This document shows, one piece after another, positions 1-6,427 of a stretch of DNA of 13,676 bases. The DNA is from an uncultured Clostridia bacterium. GTDB lineage: Bacteria > Bacillota > Clostridia > TANB77 > CAG-508. The stretch covers positions 1 through 13,676 of the forward strand of contig CAKOZB010000031.1 in NCBI GenBank assembly GCA_934131055.1, read 5' to 3'. The notes under the pieces were generated by a model. That model was not told where the DNA came from. It worked only from the letters and a program-made list of their open reading frames with translations, and ran no database searches. Position numbers and translations under genes: made by a program. Within the stretch, counting starts at the first letter, position 1. Each line of letters starts with the position of its first letter.

Positions 1-39
1 AAATAAATTAATTTAAATAATAAAAAAAGGAAGATAAAT

Positions 40-867
40 ATGTTTGGAAAATTATATTTAATTGCAACACCAATTGGAAATTTAGGAGATATTACGTATA
101 GAGCTGTTGAAATATTAAAAAAAGTAGACATAATTGCTGCTGAAGACACAAGACACTCATTAAAATTATTAAATTATTTAGATATATCAAAACCGATGAT
201 TAGTTATCACAGACATAATGAAGATACTAAAACCGAAACATTAGTAAATTTATTAAAAGATGGTAAAAATATTGGATTAATAACAGATGCGGGAACTCCG
301 GGAATATCTGACCCAGGGGAAGAAGTAGTAAAGCAAGCAATAAAAGAAAACATAGAAATAATACCGATTCCTGGTGCATGTGCTCTAATAAATGCATTAA
401 TTGCATCTGGACTAAATACAAAAGAATTTGCTTTTTATGGATTTTTGCCATTAGACAAAAAACTTAGAAATGAAAAAATGGAAGACATACAAAAACAAAA
501 TAAAACAATAATTTTTTATGAAGCTCCACATAGATTAGAAAAAACACTTGCAGAATTATTAGATAGATTTGGAAATATTGAAATCGTGATTGCAAAAGAA
601 CTTACTAAAATACATGAGAGTTTTATTAGAGGAAAAATAGAAGATATTTTGCCAACCTTAAAAGAGGTAAAAGGCGAATATATAATTTTATTTGAGATGC
701 ATAGCAAAACAGAAAAACAAATTGAAGTAGAAACATTAAATCAAATGACATTGGAAGAACAGTATAAATATTATGAAAACCAAGGAATGAATAAAAAGGA
801 TATAATAAAAAGAATTGCAAAAAATAATAAAGTGCCAAAAGATGAAATATACAAAAAATTTATATAA
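40..867 (+). CDS. rsmI: 16S rRNA (cytidine-1402-2'-O)-methyltransferase RsmI
   Basis: RsmI uses S-adenosylmethionine to 2'-O-methylate C1402 in the decoding centre of 16S rRNA. The 275-aa product shows the tetrapyrrole-methylase-type fold signatures in order: TPIGNLGDIT at residues 10-19, AEDTR at 34-38, and the glycine-rich ITDAGTPGISDPG at 81-93. A PIPGACALINAL segment near 109-120 stands where many homologues have PGPSA, so Pro-Ser is replaced by Ala-Cys. The length is close to the family norm of about 280. The ATG at 40 is preceded by AGGAAG at 28-33, six bases away. The gene converges on abrB and the two share a terminator. Only 39 bases are visible upstream, so promoter and upstream neighbour are unknown. 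The lysine-rich C-terminus is typical of clostridial forms. The assignment is firm from motifs; activity is inferred from the family. Confidence 0.96.
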   Translation: MFGKLYLIATPIGNLGDITYRAVEILKKVDIIAAEDTRHSLKLLNYLDISKPMISYHRHNEDTKTETLVNLLKDGKNIGLITDAGTPGISDPGEEVVKQAIKENIEIIPIPGACALINALIASGLNTKEFAFYGFLPLDKKLRNEKMEDIQKQNKTIIFYEAPHRLEKTLAELLDRFGNIEIVIAKELTKIHESFIRGKIEDILPTLKEVKGEYIILFEMHSKTEKQIEVETLNQMTLEEQYKYYENQGMNKKDIIKRIAKNNKVPKDEIYKKFI

Positions 868-905
868 AAAAGACGGGGCTAGTAAACCTCGTATTTTTTA
901 TTTAT
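867..905. terminator. Bidirectional intrinsic terminator between rsmI and abrB
   Basis: The stem ACGGGG (873-878) pairs with CCTCGT (887-892): six pairs including one G-T wobble, with an 8-base loop. It is flanked by an A-run on the left (866-871) and T-runs on the right (893-898 and 905-911), so it can end transcripts from both convergent genes. Confidence 0.8.
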
Positions 906-1162
906 TTTTTTAAATTATCAGAAATATTTGATATATTTTGAGCACATTTTTCACAAACTAATTTTCCTTTGTAATCTACTACATTTTTAGTTCCACCACA
1001 GAAAACGCAAGTCTCTTCGTATTTTTTTAATATTATAGAAGAACCTTCTACGTATATTTCTATAGGATCTTTCTCAGCGATTTTTAGCTTGTTACGTAGT
1101 TCTATAGGAATAACGATTCTTCCTAATTCATCTACACGTCTAACAATTCCAGTTGACTTCAT
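902..1162 (-). CDS. abrB: AbrB/SpoVT-type transition-state regulator with C-terminal CxxC pair
   Basis: This is an 86-aa DNA-binding protein of the AbrB/MazE/SpoVT swapped-hairpin family, which controls post-exponential and sporulation genes in Firmicutes. The N-terminal half (MKSTGIVRRVDELGRIVIP, residues 1-19) is nearly identical to the AbrB DNA-binding domain. The C-terminal half carries C52-x2-C55 and C70-x2-C73, a zinc-ribbon-like arrangement I associate with clostridial AbrB homologues and which B. subtilis AbrB lacks. The reading frame opens at 1219, but the real start is the ATG at 1162-1160: the conserved domain begins there and GGAGG (AGGAGG on the minus strand, 1173-1178) lies 10 bases before it. 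It converges on rsmI and diverges from spmA. Abh or SpoVT paralogues are alternative names; the conserved start favours AbrB. Confidence 0.9.
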   Translation of the reverse strand: MKSTGIVRRVDELGRIVIPIELRNKLKIAEKDPIEIYVEGSSIILKKYEETCVFCGGTKNVVDYKGKLVCEKCAQNISNISDNLKK

Positions 1163-1207
1163 GTCTATAATACCTCCTACAACAAAATTCGACATCAATC
1201 TACAATT

Positions 1208-1236
1208 ATCATAACACATTCATTTGTAAAAAACAA
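1208..1236 (-). promoter_or_regulatory. Extended -10 sigma-A promoter for abrB
   Basis: On the minus strand TGT-TATGAT gives an extended -10 (hexamer at 1208-1213). A weak -35, TTGTTT (1231-1236), lies 17 bases upstream. The expected start of transcription is near 1201, giving a leader of about 40 bases before the abrB ATG. The surrounding intergenic DNA (1163-1399) is very AT-rich and holds a TTTCATGAAA palindrome at 1251-1260. AbrB proteins bind such DNA and often autoregulate, but no specific operator can be claimed. Confidence 0.6.
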
Positions 1237-1324
1237 GTAAAATTTGGAAATTTCATGAAATAGTTTCAAAAACAAAGTAGGAATTGGAAAAATTTACTGT
1301 AAAATTTAGTAATTGTAATAAAAG

Positions 1325-1380
1325 TTTACTCATAAATAAAAAATAATATAATGAATATTAAAGACTGGTTTGAATAAAAT
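1325..1380 (+). promoter_or_regulatory. Candidate promoters for spmA (sigma-A-like and sigma-E-like)
   Basis: Two overlapping possibilities are seen. A sigma-A-like pair is TTTACT (1325-1330) and TATAAT (1347-1352), 16 apart. A sigma-E-like pair is GAATATT (1353-1359) and AATAAAAT (1373-1380), 13 apart, matching GHATATT and about six of eight positions of CATACAnT. In B. subtilis spmAB is transcribed by mother-cell sigma-E, which makes the second attractive, but the sequence does not decide between them. Confidence 0.35.
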
Positions 1381-1399
1381 TAAATAGATGGAGGTACAT

Positions 1400-1975
1400 A
1401 TGCTAAATAAAATATGGCCATTTTTTATAATTATTTCATTTATATTTGCTTTATTAACTGGAAATATAAATAATTTTAATAATTCGATTTTTGATTCATG
1501 TACTCAAGCAGTGGATCTTATAATAAAATTATTTGGTACTATGTGTTTATGGAATGGATTGATGAAAATTGTACAAAAATCTTCATTAATTAATAAGCTT
1601 AGTAATATGATTAGCCCACTAATGAAATTTTTATTTCCAAAAATGAATAAAGAAGACAAGGAATATAAAGAAATTACAATAAATATAATTGCAAATCTTC
1701 TTGGAATCGGTAATGCGGCAACACCACTAGGCTTGCAAGCAATGAAAACTATGCAGGAAAAAAATCCTAATAAAGATACTATAACTGACTCAATGGCTAT
1801 GTTCATAGTTTTAAATACGGCTTCTTTACAATTAATACCAACAACCGTTATTGCCGTAAGAGCATCAATGGGGTCGACAAATGCTGCTCAAATAATTCTA
1901 CCAGTTTGGATTGTTACACTGGTAGCAGATACGGCAGGAATAATTGCAAGTAAGCTTCTGATGAAAAAATTTTAA
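1400..1975 (+). CDS. spmA: Spore maturation protein SpmA
   Basis: SpmA is an integral membrane protein of the mother cell, needed with SpmB for full dehydration of the spore core; the transported species is not firmly established. The 191-aa product has the nucleoside-recognition (Gate) architecture. A hydrophobic segment occupies about residues 4-22, more follow around 40-60, and GIGNAATPLGLQAMKTMQ is the family signature in the middle. Two hydrophobic helices lie at the C-terminus. The frame opens at an ATG at 1388, but that ATG overlaps the Shine-Dalgarno GGAGGT (1390-1395). The ATG at 1400, four to five bases after it, is the better start and matches the usual N-terminus. spmB follows after an unusually long gap of 156 bases, which holds a palindromic element; in most genomes the two genes abut. 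Confidence 0.93.
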   Translation: MLNKIWPFFIIISFIFALLTGNINNFNNSIFDSCTQAVDLIIKLFGTMCLWNGLMKIVQKSSLINKLSNMISPLMKFLFPKMNKEDKEYKEITINIIANLLGIGNAATPLGLQAMKTMQEKNPNKDTITDSMAMFIVLNTASLQLIPTTVIAVRASMGSTNAAQIILPVWIVTLVADTAGIIASKLLMKKF

Positions 1976-2104
1976 ATGGTTGAAAAATAATTACAATTTT
2001 TGCCACGTCAAACTTCATTTAAAATGCGGTTACATACAAAAAGTATGCGCCCTTGCCTTTTAAATTTGTTTCTCTTGCCAAAATTTAATTCTTTCGCAAC
2101 TTAA
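1976..2104. repeat. Long imperfect palindrome between spmA and spmB
   Basis: Almost the whole spmA-spmB gap folds on itself. From the outside in, GTTG (1979-1982) pairs with CAAC (2097-2100), AATTTTTG (1995-2002) with CAAAATTT (2079-2086), AAAC with GTTT, ATTTAAAA (2017-2024) with TTTTAAAT (2058-2065), GCG with CGC, and CATAC with GTATG around an AAAAA loop (2038-2042). Unpaired bulges separate the blocks. The outer ~25 bases on each side resemble each other as inverted repeats. It may be a small MITE-like insertion, or a structured mRNA segment that sets the spmA/spmB ratio. No transposase or target duplication was found. Confidence 0.6.
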
Positions 2105-2131
2105 TTTATGTAAAGGAAATGTGATTTTTGT

Positions 2132-2659
2132 ATGAAAATAGTTAATTATATATCAACAATTGCTGTTCCAGTTGTAATAATTATAATAGTTATTTATGGA
2201 ATTGCAGATAAGAAAAAAGTATATGATATTTTTGTTGAAGGTGCTACAGAAGGAATGAGTATAGTTATTAAAATTTTTCCTACATTATTAGGAATATTTT
2301 TAACTGTAGGAGTACTTAGGAGTTCGGGATTATTAGAAATAATTACAAGAGCAGTATCTGTTTTTACAAATAAAGTTGGATTTCCTAGCGAAGTAATGCC
2401 ACTTGCAATGTTAAGACCTATATCTGGAAGTGCATCACTTGCTGTTGCAACAGACATAATGAAAACATATGGTGTTGACAGTAAAATTGGTTTAATTACA
2501 TCTACAATAATGGGTTCAACAGAAACTACATTTTACACAATAGCAATATATACAGGAAGTATTGGGGTGAAGAAGATAAGGTTCGTGCTAGTTGCAGCAT
2601 TAATTGCAGATTTTGTAGGAATGTTAACATCTGCAATAGTTTGGAACATTATACTCTAA
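2132..2659 (+). CDS. spmB: Spore maturation protein SpmB
   Basis: SpmB is the partner of SpmA in spore core dehydration and sits in a sporulation membrane. The 175-aa product is close to the usual ~178 aa. It has an N-terminal transmembrane helix (about 8-25), a Gate-type core with IFPTLLGIFLTVGVLRSSG at about 48-66, and the strongly conserved MLRPISGSASLAVATDI and STIMGSTETTFYTIAIY segments. A hydrophobic C-terminal helix ends the protein. The ATG at 2132 follows AAAGGAA (2112-2118) with a long 13-base spacer. No other usable start codon occurs in frame upstream. It should be cotranscribed with spmA through the palindrome unless that element attenuates transcription. Downstream lies an inverted-arm element and then the convergent rlmH. 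Confidence 0.93.
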   Translation: MKIVNYISTIAVPVVIIIIVIYGIADKKKVYDIFVEGATEGMSIVIKIFPTLLGIFLTVGVLRSSGLLEIITRAVSVFTNKVGFPSEVMPLAMLRPISGSASLAVATDIMKTYGVDSKIGLITSTIMGSTETTFYTIAIYTGSIGVKKIRFVLVAALIADFVGMLTSAIVWNIIL

Positions 2660-2675
2660 CAACATATAAACGATA

Positions 2676-2798
2676 TTAAAAGAATTTTCTTATTTTTATA
2701 AAAATTAAACATGTCGCTCTTGGTCGGAGCTCCTAACGGACTCCTCAAAAGGCGAGCTTCCAGTTTATTTTTAAAAAATAAGAAAATTCTTTTTTTAA
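2676..2798. repeat. Inverted-arm element with GC-rich core (MITE-like or giant terminator)
   Basis: A left arm at 2678-2710 and a right arm at 2763-2795 are inverted copies over about 33 bases, beginning AAAGAATTTTCTTATTTTT and differing by two single-base indels. Between them is a ~52-base core of about 57% GC by hand count, in DNA that is otherwise about 30% GC. The core contains its own hairpin: GAGCTCC (2728-2734) with GGACTC (2738-2743) around TAAC, one C bulged. An outer GCTC/GAGC pair (2716-2719, 2754-2757) encloses it. The element lies between convergent spmB and rlmH and could terminate both. Its symmetrical arms and foreign composition look like a small non-autonomous mobile repeat. 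Confidence 0.65.
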
Positions 2799-2809
2799 GT
2801 TTATTCTGT

Positions 2810-3289
2810 TTATTTGTGATATGTCTCATTATTTGCAATTTTGAATGCTCTATAAATTTGCTCTAATAAAAATATTCGTATTAACTGATGAGGAAATGTC
2901 ATTTTTGAAAAACATAGTTTTTCATTGCAAGCAGTTAAAACTTGCTTCGAAAGGCCAAGACTTCCACCAATAATAAATGTAATTGAACTATTACTAATCG
3001 ATAAGCTTTCTATTTTTTGAGAAAGAGCAACAGAGTCGAGTTCTTTTCCTGTTAAATCTAAGGCAATTACATAAGAATCTTTTTTTATATGAGAAATTAT
3101 ATTTTGTCCTTCTTTTTCTTTTATTTCCTGTTCTACTTTTTCACTAGCCTTTTCTGGAATTTTCTCATCTTGAAGTTCTGTAATTGTTAAATTGCAAAAT
3201 CTAGATAATCTCTTAGAATATTCTAAGATTGCATCTCTAAAAAAACTTTCCTTAATTTTTCCGACACAAATAACATTAATATGTAACAT
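2810..3289 (-). CDS. rlmH: 23S rRNA pseudouridine-1915 N3-methyltransferase RlmH
   Basis: RlmH is a SPOUT-class enzyme that methylates pseudouridine 1915 in helix 69 of 23S rRNA on assembled ribosomes. The 159-aa length matches the family. The cofactor-binding knot is seen as FIIGGSLGLS (105-114) and FPHQLIRIFLLEQIYRAFKI (132-151), with the conserved C-terminal YHK. The ATG at 3289 is the only reasonable start, because an in-frame TAA lies nine bases upstream. It lacks a Shine-Dalgarno at normal distance: the nearest good one, AAAGGA (3328-3323 on the minus strand), is 33 bases away across a small hairpin (see 3301-3320). It is the last gene of murA-walJ-rlmH. B. subtilis also keeps walJ (yycJ) and rlmH close together, with htrC between. 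Confidence 0.96.
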   Translation of the reverse strand: MLHINVICVGKIKESFFRDAILEYSKRLSRFCNLTITELQDEKIPEKASEKVEQEIKEKEGQNIISHIKKDSYVIALDLTGKELDSVALSQKIESLSISNSSITFIIGGSLGLSKQVLTACNEKLCFSKMTFPHQLIRIFLLEQIYRAFKIANNETYHK

Positions 3290-3300
3290 AAATTTTTATA

Positions 3301-3320
3301 TAGTCAAGGTAAATCGACTA
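3301..3320 (-). promoter_or_regulatory. Hairpin in the rlmH ribosome-binding spacer
   Basis: On the minus strand TAGTC and GACTA pair (5 bp, plus a possible G-T) around a ~10-base loop. The hairpin sits between AAAGGA (3323-3328) and the rlmH ATG (3289). Looping it out shortens the spacer from 33 to about 13 bases. The same layout precedes ttcA. Confidence 0.45.
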
Positions 3321-3331
3321 AATCCTTTCTT

Positions 3332-4123
3332 TTAAGCAATATCTATAAGTCCACTTGGACCATCTCTTTTAGCAATTCCAACCTTTATATCATTTTCATC
3401 ATGATGATTGCTAATAATTTCTTCAACAACAGTTTTGTAAGCAAGTTCTGGGAAGTTATTTTCCTTACTTAAATGCCCAAGCATTACAGAACTTAATCCA
3501 GTTTTCATAAGTTTAGAAACCAAAGCACCAGAATTATAGTTAGATAAATGTCCATCTGGACCAGCAATTCTTTGTTTTAATTGATATGGATATTTTGAAT
3601 ATTTCAGAATATCTGGGTCATAATTAGATTCCAATAATACAAAAGAACTCTTTGATAATTTATCAAAAATCTCCGGTGTAACATGACCTAAATCTGTTGC
3701 AATGCTGATTTTATTTTTTTCATGTAATATGTTAAAACCACATGGGTCAGCGGCATCATGAGGAATACTAAAAGGCTGAAATGTTAAATCTTTTATTTCA
3801 AATTCTTTGTTAACACTAAACTTTTTTTGATTTTCTTCTAAAATTTTTGCTTGCTGTTCTGGCATTGCATTCCAAGTATTTTCGTTTGCATAAACTGGAA
3901 TATTATATTTTTTAGAAAGAGTTCCTAAGCTTTTAACATGGTCAATATGCTCATGAGTAACAAGTATTGCATCAATATCAGTTACTTCAACGCCAATAAG
4001 AGAAAGTGCAGAAACAATTTTCTTAGCACTTTCTCCAGCGTCAACTAATATTTTTGAATTTTCAGTTTCTACAAATAAACTATTACCGGTACTTCCACTA
4101 AATAAACTACAAAATTTAAACAT
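3332..4123 (-). CDS. walJ: Metallo-beta-lactamase-fold hydrolase, WalJ/YycJ type
   Basis: This 263-aa cytoplasmic metal-dependent hydrolase belongs to the YycJ/WalJ group. In B. subtilis and pathogens the group is linked to the WalRK cell-wall regulon and has been described as a 5'-3' double-strand DNA exonuclease; its natural substrate is not certain. The metallo-beta-lactamase metal motif THEHIDH is at 56-62. Further likely ligands are H122 (IPHDAADPCGF), D144 (IATDLGH) and a late GHLSKEN histidine. The N-terminal FCSLFSGSTGNSLFV (4-18) is typical of the group. The ATG at 4123 follows AGGAA, which overlaps the murA stop codon; only 8 bases separate the genes, so translation is probably coupled. 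The walRKHI genes that usually precede it are absent here. Confidence 0.9.
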   Translation of the reverse strand: MFKFCSLFSGSTGNSLFVETENSKILVDAGESAKKIVSALSLIGVEVTDIDAILVTHEHIDHVKSLGTLSKKYNIPVYANENTWNAMPEQQAKILEENQKKFSVNKEFEIKDLTFQPFSIPHDAADPCGFNILHEKNKISIATDLGHVTPEIFDKLSKSSFVLLESNYDPDILKYSKYPYQLKQRIAGPDGHLSNYNSGALVSKLMKTGLSSVMLGHLSKENNFPELAYKTVVEEIISNHHDENDIKVGIAKRDGPSGLIDIA

Positions 4124-4131
4124 ATTAATTC

Positions 4132-5394
4132 CTATTCTTCATTAACTCTTGTAATATTTGCTCCGAGTTTTCTAAATTTTTCTTCTATACATTCATAGCC
4201 TCTATCAATATGGTCAAGGTTATATAAATCTGTTTCACCGTTTGCGATTATTCCAGCAATTATCAAGGCTGCTCCTGCTCTTAAATCTGATGCATAAACT
4301 GGTGCACCAGATAAGAAATCGACTCCTTCAAAAACAGCACTTTTTCCTTGAGCCGTAATGTTTGCTCCCATTTTATTTAATTCAGCTGTATATTGAAAAC
4401 GAGATTCCCAAATGCTTTCATTAATAATACTTGTACCATCTGCAACAGATAACACAACACCCATTTGAGGTTGTAAATCAGTTGGAAAACCTGGATATGG
4501 TAATGTTTTTATTGTAGCCTTAGAAGGACGTGTATCACACCAAACATGAATTGAATCATCACCTTCTTCAACATTTCCACCTATTTCAAGTATTTTGGCA
4601 GTTAAACATTCTAAGTGCTTAGGAATACAATTATGAATAACAACATCACCTTTTGATGCAATTGCTGCAAGCATAAATGTTCCTGCTTCAATCTGATCTG
4701 GAACTATTGAATATGTTGCATTTCCATGTAATTTTTTTACACCAGTAACCTTAATAACGTCAGTTCCTGCACCGTGAATATCTGCACCCATAGTATTTAG
4801 AAAGTTTGCAACATCAACAACATGTGGTTCTTTTGCTGCATTATCAATTGTTGTAATTCCCTCTGCAAGCACTGCTGCAAGCATAACATTAATAGTAGCT
4901 CCAACAGAAACTGTATCCATGTAAATTGATGTACCAACTAATCTATCTGCTTCTGCAATAATCTTACCTTGAGCAACTGTTGTATTTGCTCCAAGTGCCT
5001 CAAAACCTTTAATATGTTGGTCAATTGGACGGGCCCCCAATTTACATCCGCCAGGAAGTCCAACTTCAGCTTTGCCACAACGGCTAAGAAGTGAACCTAT
5101 TAGATAATAAGAAGCTCTGAACTTGCTTGTAATATCTAAAGGAGCCCTAGTTGAAGTTATTTTTCTTGTATCTATTTTTAATGAATTTTCTGTAAGCCAT
5201 GTGATTTTTGCACCTAATTTCTCTAATATTGTGCATGAAAGCTTTACATCACTTATATTTGGTACATTTTCTAATGTACATTCTCCATCTATTAATAAAG
5301 TTGCGGGAATTATTGCAACTGCTGCATTTTTTGCACCGCTTATATTTACATCGCCTTTAAGCCTTGTTGGTCCATTTATTACTAATTTCTCCAA
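4132..5394 (-). CDS. murA: UDP-N-acetylglucosamine 1-carboxyvinyltransferase MurA
   Basis: MurA transfers enolpyruvate from PEP to UDP-GlcNAc, the first committed step of peptidoglycan synthesis, in the cytoplasm. The 420-aa product has the expected length. GAKNAAV near 20-26 includes the conserved Lys22-Asn23. The catalytic Cys117 lies in PGGCKLGARPIDQH, so fosfomycin sensitivity is expected from the family. PYPGFPTDLQPQ and the C-terminal DRGYECIEEKFRKLGA are also conserved. The start is TTG at 5394: it gives the canonical MEKLVI N-terminus and lies 8 bases after GAAAGGGG (5403-5410). Firmicutes often have two MurA paralogues; which one this is cannot be told. It heads the operon with walJ and rlmH, behind its own promoter, and spoIIR is insulated upstream by a terminator. 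Confidence 0.97.
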   Translation of the reverse strand: MEKLVINGPTRLKGDVNISGAKNAAVAIIPATLLIDGECTLENVPNISDVKLSCTILEKLGAKITWLTENSLKIDTRKITSTRAPLDITSKFRASYYLIGSLLSRCGKAEVGLPGGCKLGARPIDQHIKGFEALGANTTVAQGKIIAEADRLVGTSIYMDTVSVGATINVMLAAVLAEGITTIDNAAKEPHVVDVANFLNTMGADIHGAGTDVIKVTGVKKLHGNATYSIVPDQIEAGTFMLAAIASKGDVVIHNCIPKHLECLTAKILEIGGNVEEGDDSIHVWCDTRPSKATIKTLPYPGFPTDLQPQMGVVLSVADGTSIINESIWESRFQYTAELNKMGANITAQGKSAVFEGVDFLSGAPVYASDLRAGAALIIAGIIANGETDLYNLDHIDRGYECIEEKFRKLGANITRVNEE

Positions 5395-5440
5395 AGTAAA
5401 ATCCCCTTTCTAATGTGTATAACCTAATAAACTACCTATA

Positions 5441-5469
5441 TATATAACATAAAAAAGAAATATTTACAA
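5441..5469 (-). promoter_or_regulatory. Extended -10 sigma-A promoter for murA-walJ-rlmH
   Basis: On the minus strand TTGTAA (5464-5469) and TATATA (5441-5446) are 17 bases apart, with TGT directly before the -10 hexamer (extended -10). Transcription would start near 5434 and give a ~40-base leader to the TTG start of murA. Confidence 0.65.
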
Positions 5470-5479
5470 TAAAAATGTG

Positions 5480-5510
5480 TAAAAAAGATAAGTTAGCTGT
5501 TTGCCAACTT
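5480..5510 (-). terminator. Intrinsic terminator of spoIIR overlapping its stop codon
   Basis: On the minus strand AAGTTGGC (5510-5503) pairs with GCTAACTT (5497-5490): 8 pairs including one G-T, with a 5-base loop. It is followed by ATC and six T residues (5486-5481). The descending arm contains the spoIIR TAA (5495-5493), so the last codons of the gene double as the terminator. Confidence 0.85.
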
Positions 5511-6143
5511 AACTTTGATATTTTCAAATAATTCTACGATTTTAAACTTAAAAGTTAGACTAGAATTATCATTAGAATTTGTTATTAAATCATATTCTTC
5601 ATTAGACATATTATCTTGCAATAAATCTTTTGAATCATCTGGGACAATACCAGAAGATACATCTACAAAGCAAAGAGGCGGAAACATTACACACCACCAA
5701 TTTTGACCAGAAGCCGTTCCAATTTTTACTCTAAGGGCATCATAAATACCAGAAGGAAGAGAGACGTCTCCATAGTGTTTAGTTGGAAAATCGTACTGAC
5801 CAATTTCCACAGTAACAGGGTAATTATAATTATTATCATAAACAACTTTTTGAGCAATTTCTCTAAAGTTGTCAAGATGCTCAGAAGCAATATTCATCGC
5901 ATCTTCCTTTGAAGAAGCATCGGCACAGATAGAATTCATATATTCTAATAATGCATCTCTAACTTTATACTTTAAATTTTGATCCTCTACAGAGTCGCTA
6001 TTTGCTATAACGTGAAGTCTAAATACTCCATCTGCAATATCGGAAGAAACGGCATTAACGTATGAAATTGCAGAAAATAATGTAAAAATAGCGAAAAGTA
6101 AAATAAGAATTATAGCTCTAAAAATTTTTTCTTTACAAAACAT
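5493..6143 (-). CDS. spoIIR: Stage II sporulation protein R (SpoIIR)
   Basis: SpoIIR is made in the forespore under sigma-F and exported. Through the SpoIIGA protease it triggers processing of pro-sigma-E in the mother cell. The 216-aa product has a basic N-terminus (KEK) and one hydrophobic signal or anchor helix at about 9-29. Next comes the family signature FRLHVIANSDSVEDQNLKYKVRD (41-63), then PSGIYDALRVKIG and GQNWWCVMFPPLCFVD around 130-160. The ATG at 6143 follows AGAGGTGA with a 7-base spacer. An upstream element resembling a sigma-F promoter fits the expected compartment. It is monocistronic by appearance, with a terminator at its stop codon and the murA promoter beyond. Residues after about 165 are poorly conserved and asparagine/serine-rich. 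Confidence 0.93.
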   Translation of the reverse strand: MFCKEKIFRAIILILLFAIFTLFSAISYVNAVSSDIADGVFRLHVIANSDSVEDQNLKYKVRDALLEYMNSICADASSKEDAMNIASEHLDNFREIAQKVVYDNNYNYPVTVEIGQYDFPTKHYGDVSLPSGIYDALRVKIGTASGQNWWCVMFPPLCFVDVSSGIVPDDSKDLLQDNMSNEEYDLITNSNDNSSLTFKFKIVELFENIKVKLANS

Positions 6144-6185
6144 AAATAAATCACCTCTAAAAATTTTATACTAAATTATTAATAA

Positions 6186-6215
6186 AATTATTTACTAAAT
6201 TGCTAAAAAATATAC
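6186..6215 (-). promoter_or_regulatory. Candidate sigma-F/sigma-G-type promoter of spoIIR
   Basis: On the minus strand GTATA (6215-6211) matches the forespore -35 GYATA. Fifteen bases on, GTAAATAATT (6195-6186) matches GGnnAnAAT except for the second G. The distance to the spoIIR ATG is about 40 bases. SpoIIR is a classic sigma-F gene, so placement and spacing fit; in AT-rich DNA chance similarity remains possible. Confidence 0.45.
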
Positions 6216-6364
6216 AAAATTGGTAAATAAATATTCAAAATAAAATGTAACAATTATGTAATAAAACTGCAAAAATTCTACAAAACAAAAAATGAAAACT
6301 CGATAAATAAGGCGAAAAATAAATGCTTTGTCGAATTATGATACACGAAACATTTGTAATAATA

Positions 6365-6393
6365 TTGACACAAATATGCAAAAATGTTAAAAT
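6365..6393 (+). promoter_or_regulatory. Near-consensus sigma-A promoter for the 160-aa gene
   Basis: TTGACA (6365-6370) is a perfect -35. After a 17-base spacer comes TAAAAT (6388-6393), preceded by TGT (extended -10). The expected start near 6400 leaves about 28 bases of leader. It is one of the two strongest promoters in the window by match to consensus. The rest of the divergent gap with spoIIR (6144-6427) is AT-rich and shows no other feature. Confidence 0.8.
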
Positions 6394-6427
6394 TTACCAT
6401 AGATAGAAAATAAAAGTGGAGGTAAAT

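Noticed and set aside
902..1219. Longer abrB product starting at 1219
   Set aside because: The extra 19 residues are outside the conserved domain and the AGGAGG site lies inside them, pointing to the start at 1162.
2656..2838. 60-aa minus-strand reading frame across the GC-rich element
   Set aside because: It is a translation of the inverted-arm repeat itself, overlaps the rlmH 3' end, and has no ribosome binding site or protein-like composition.
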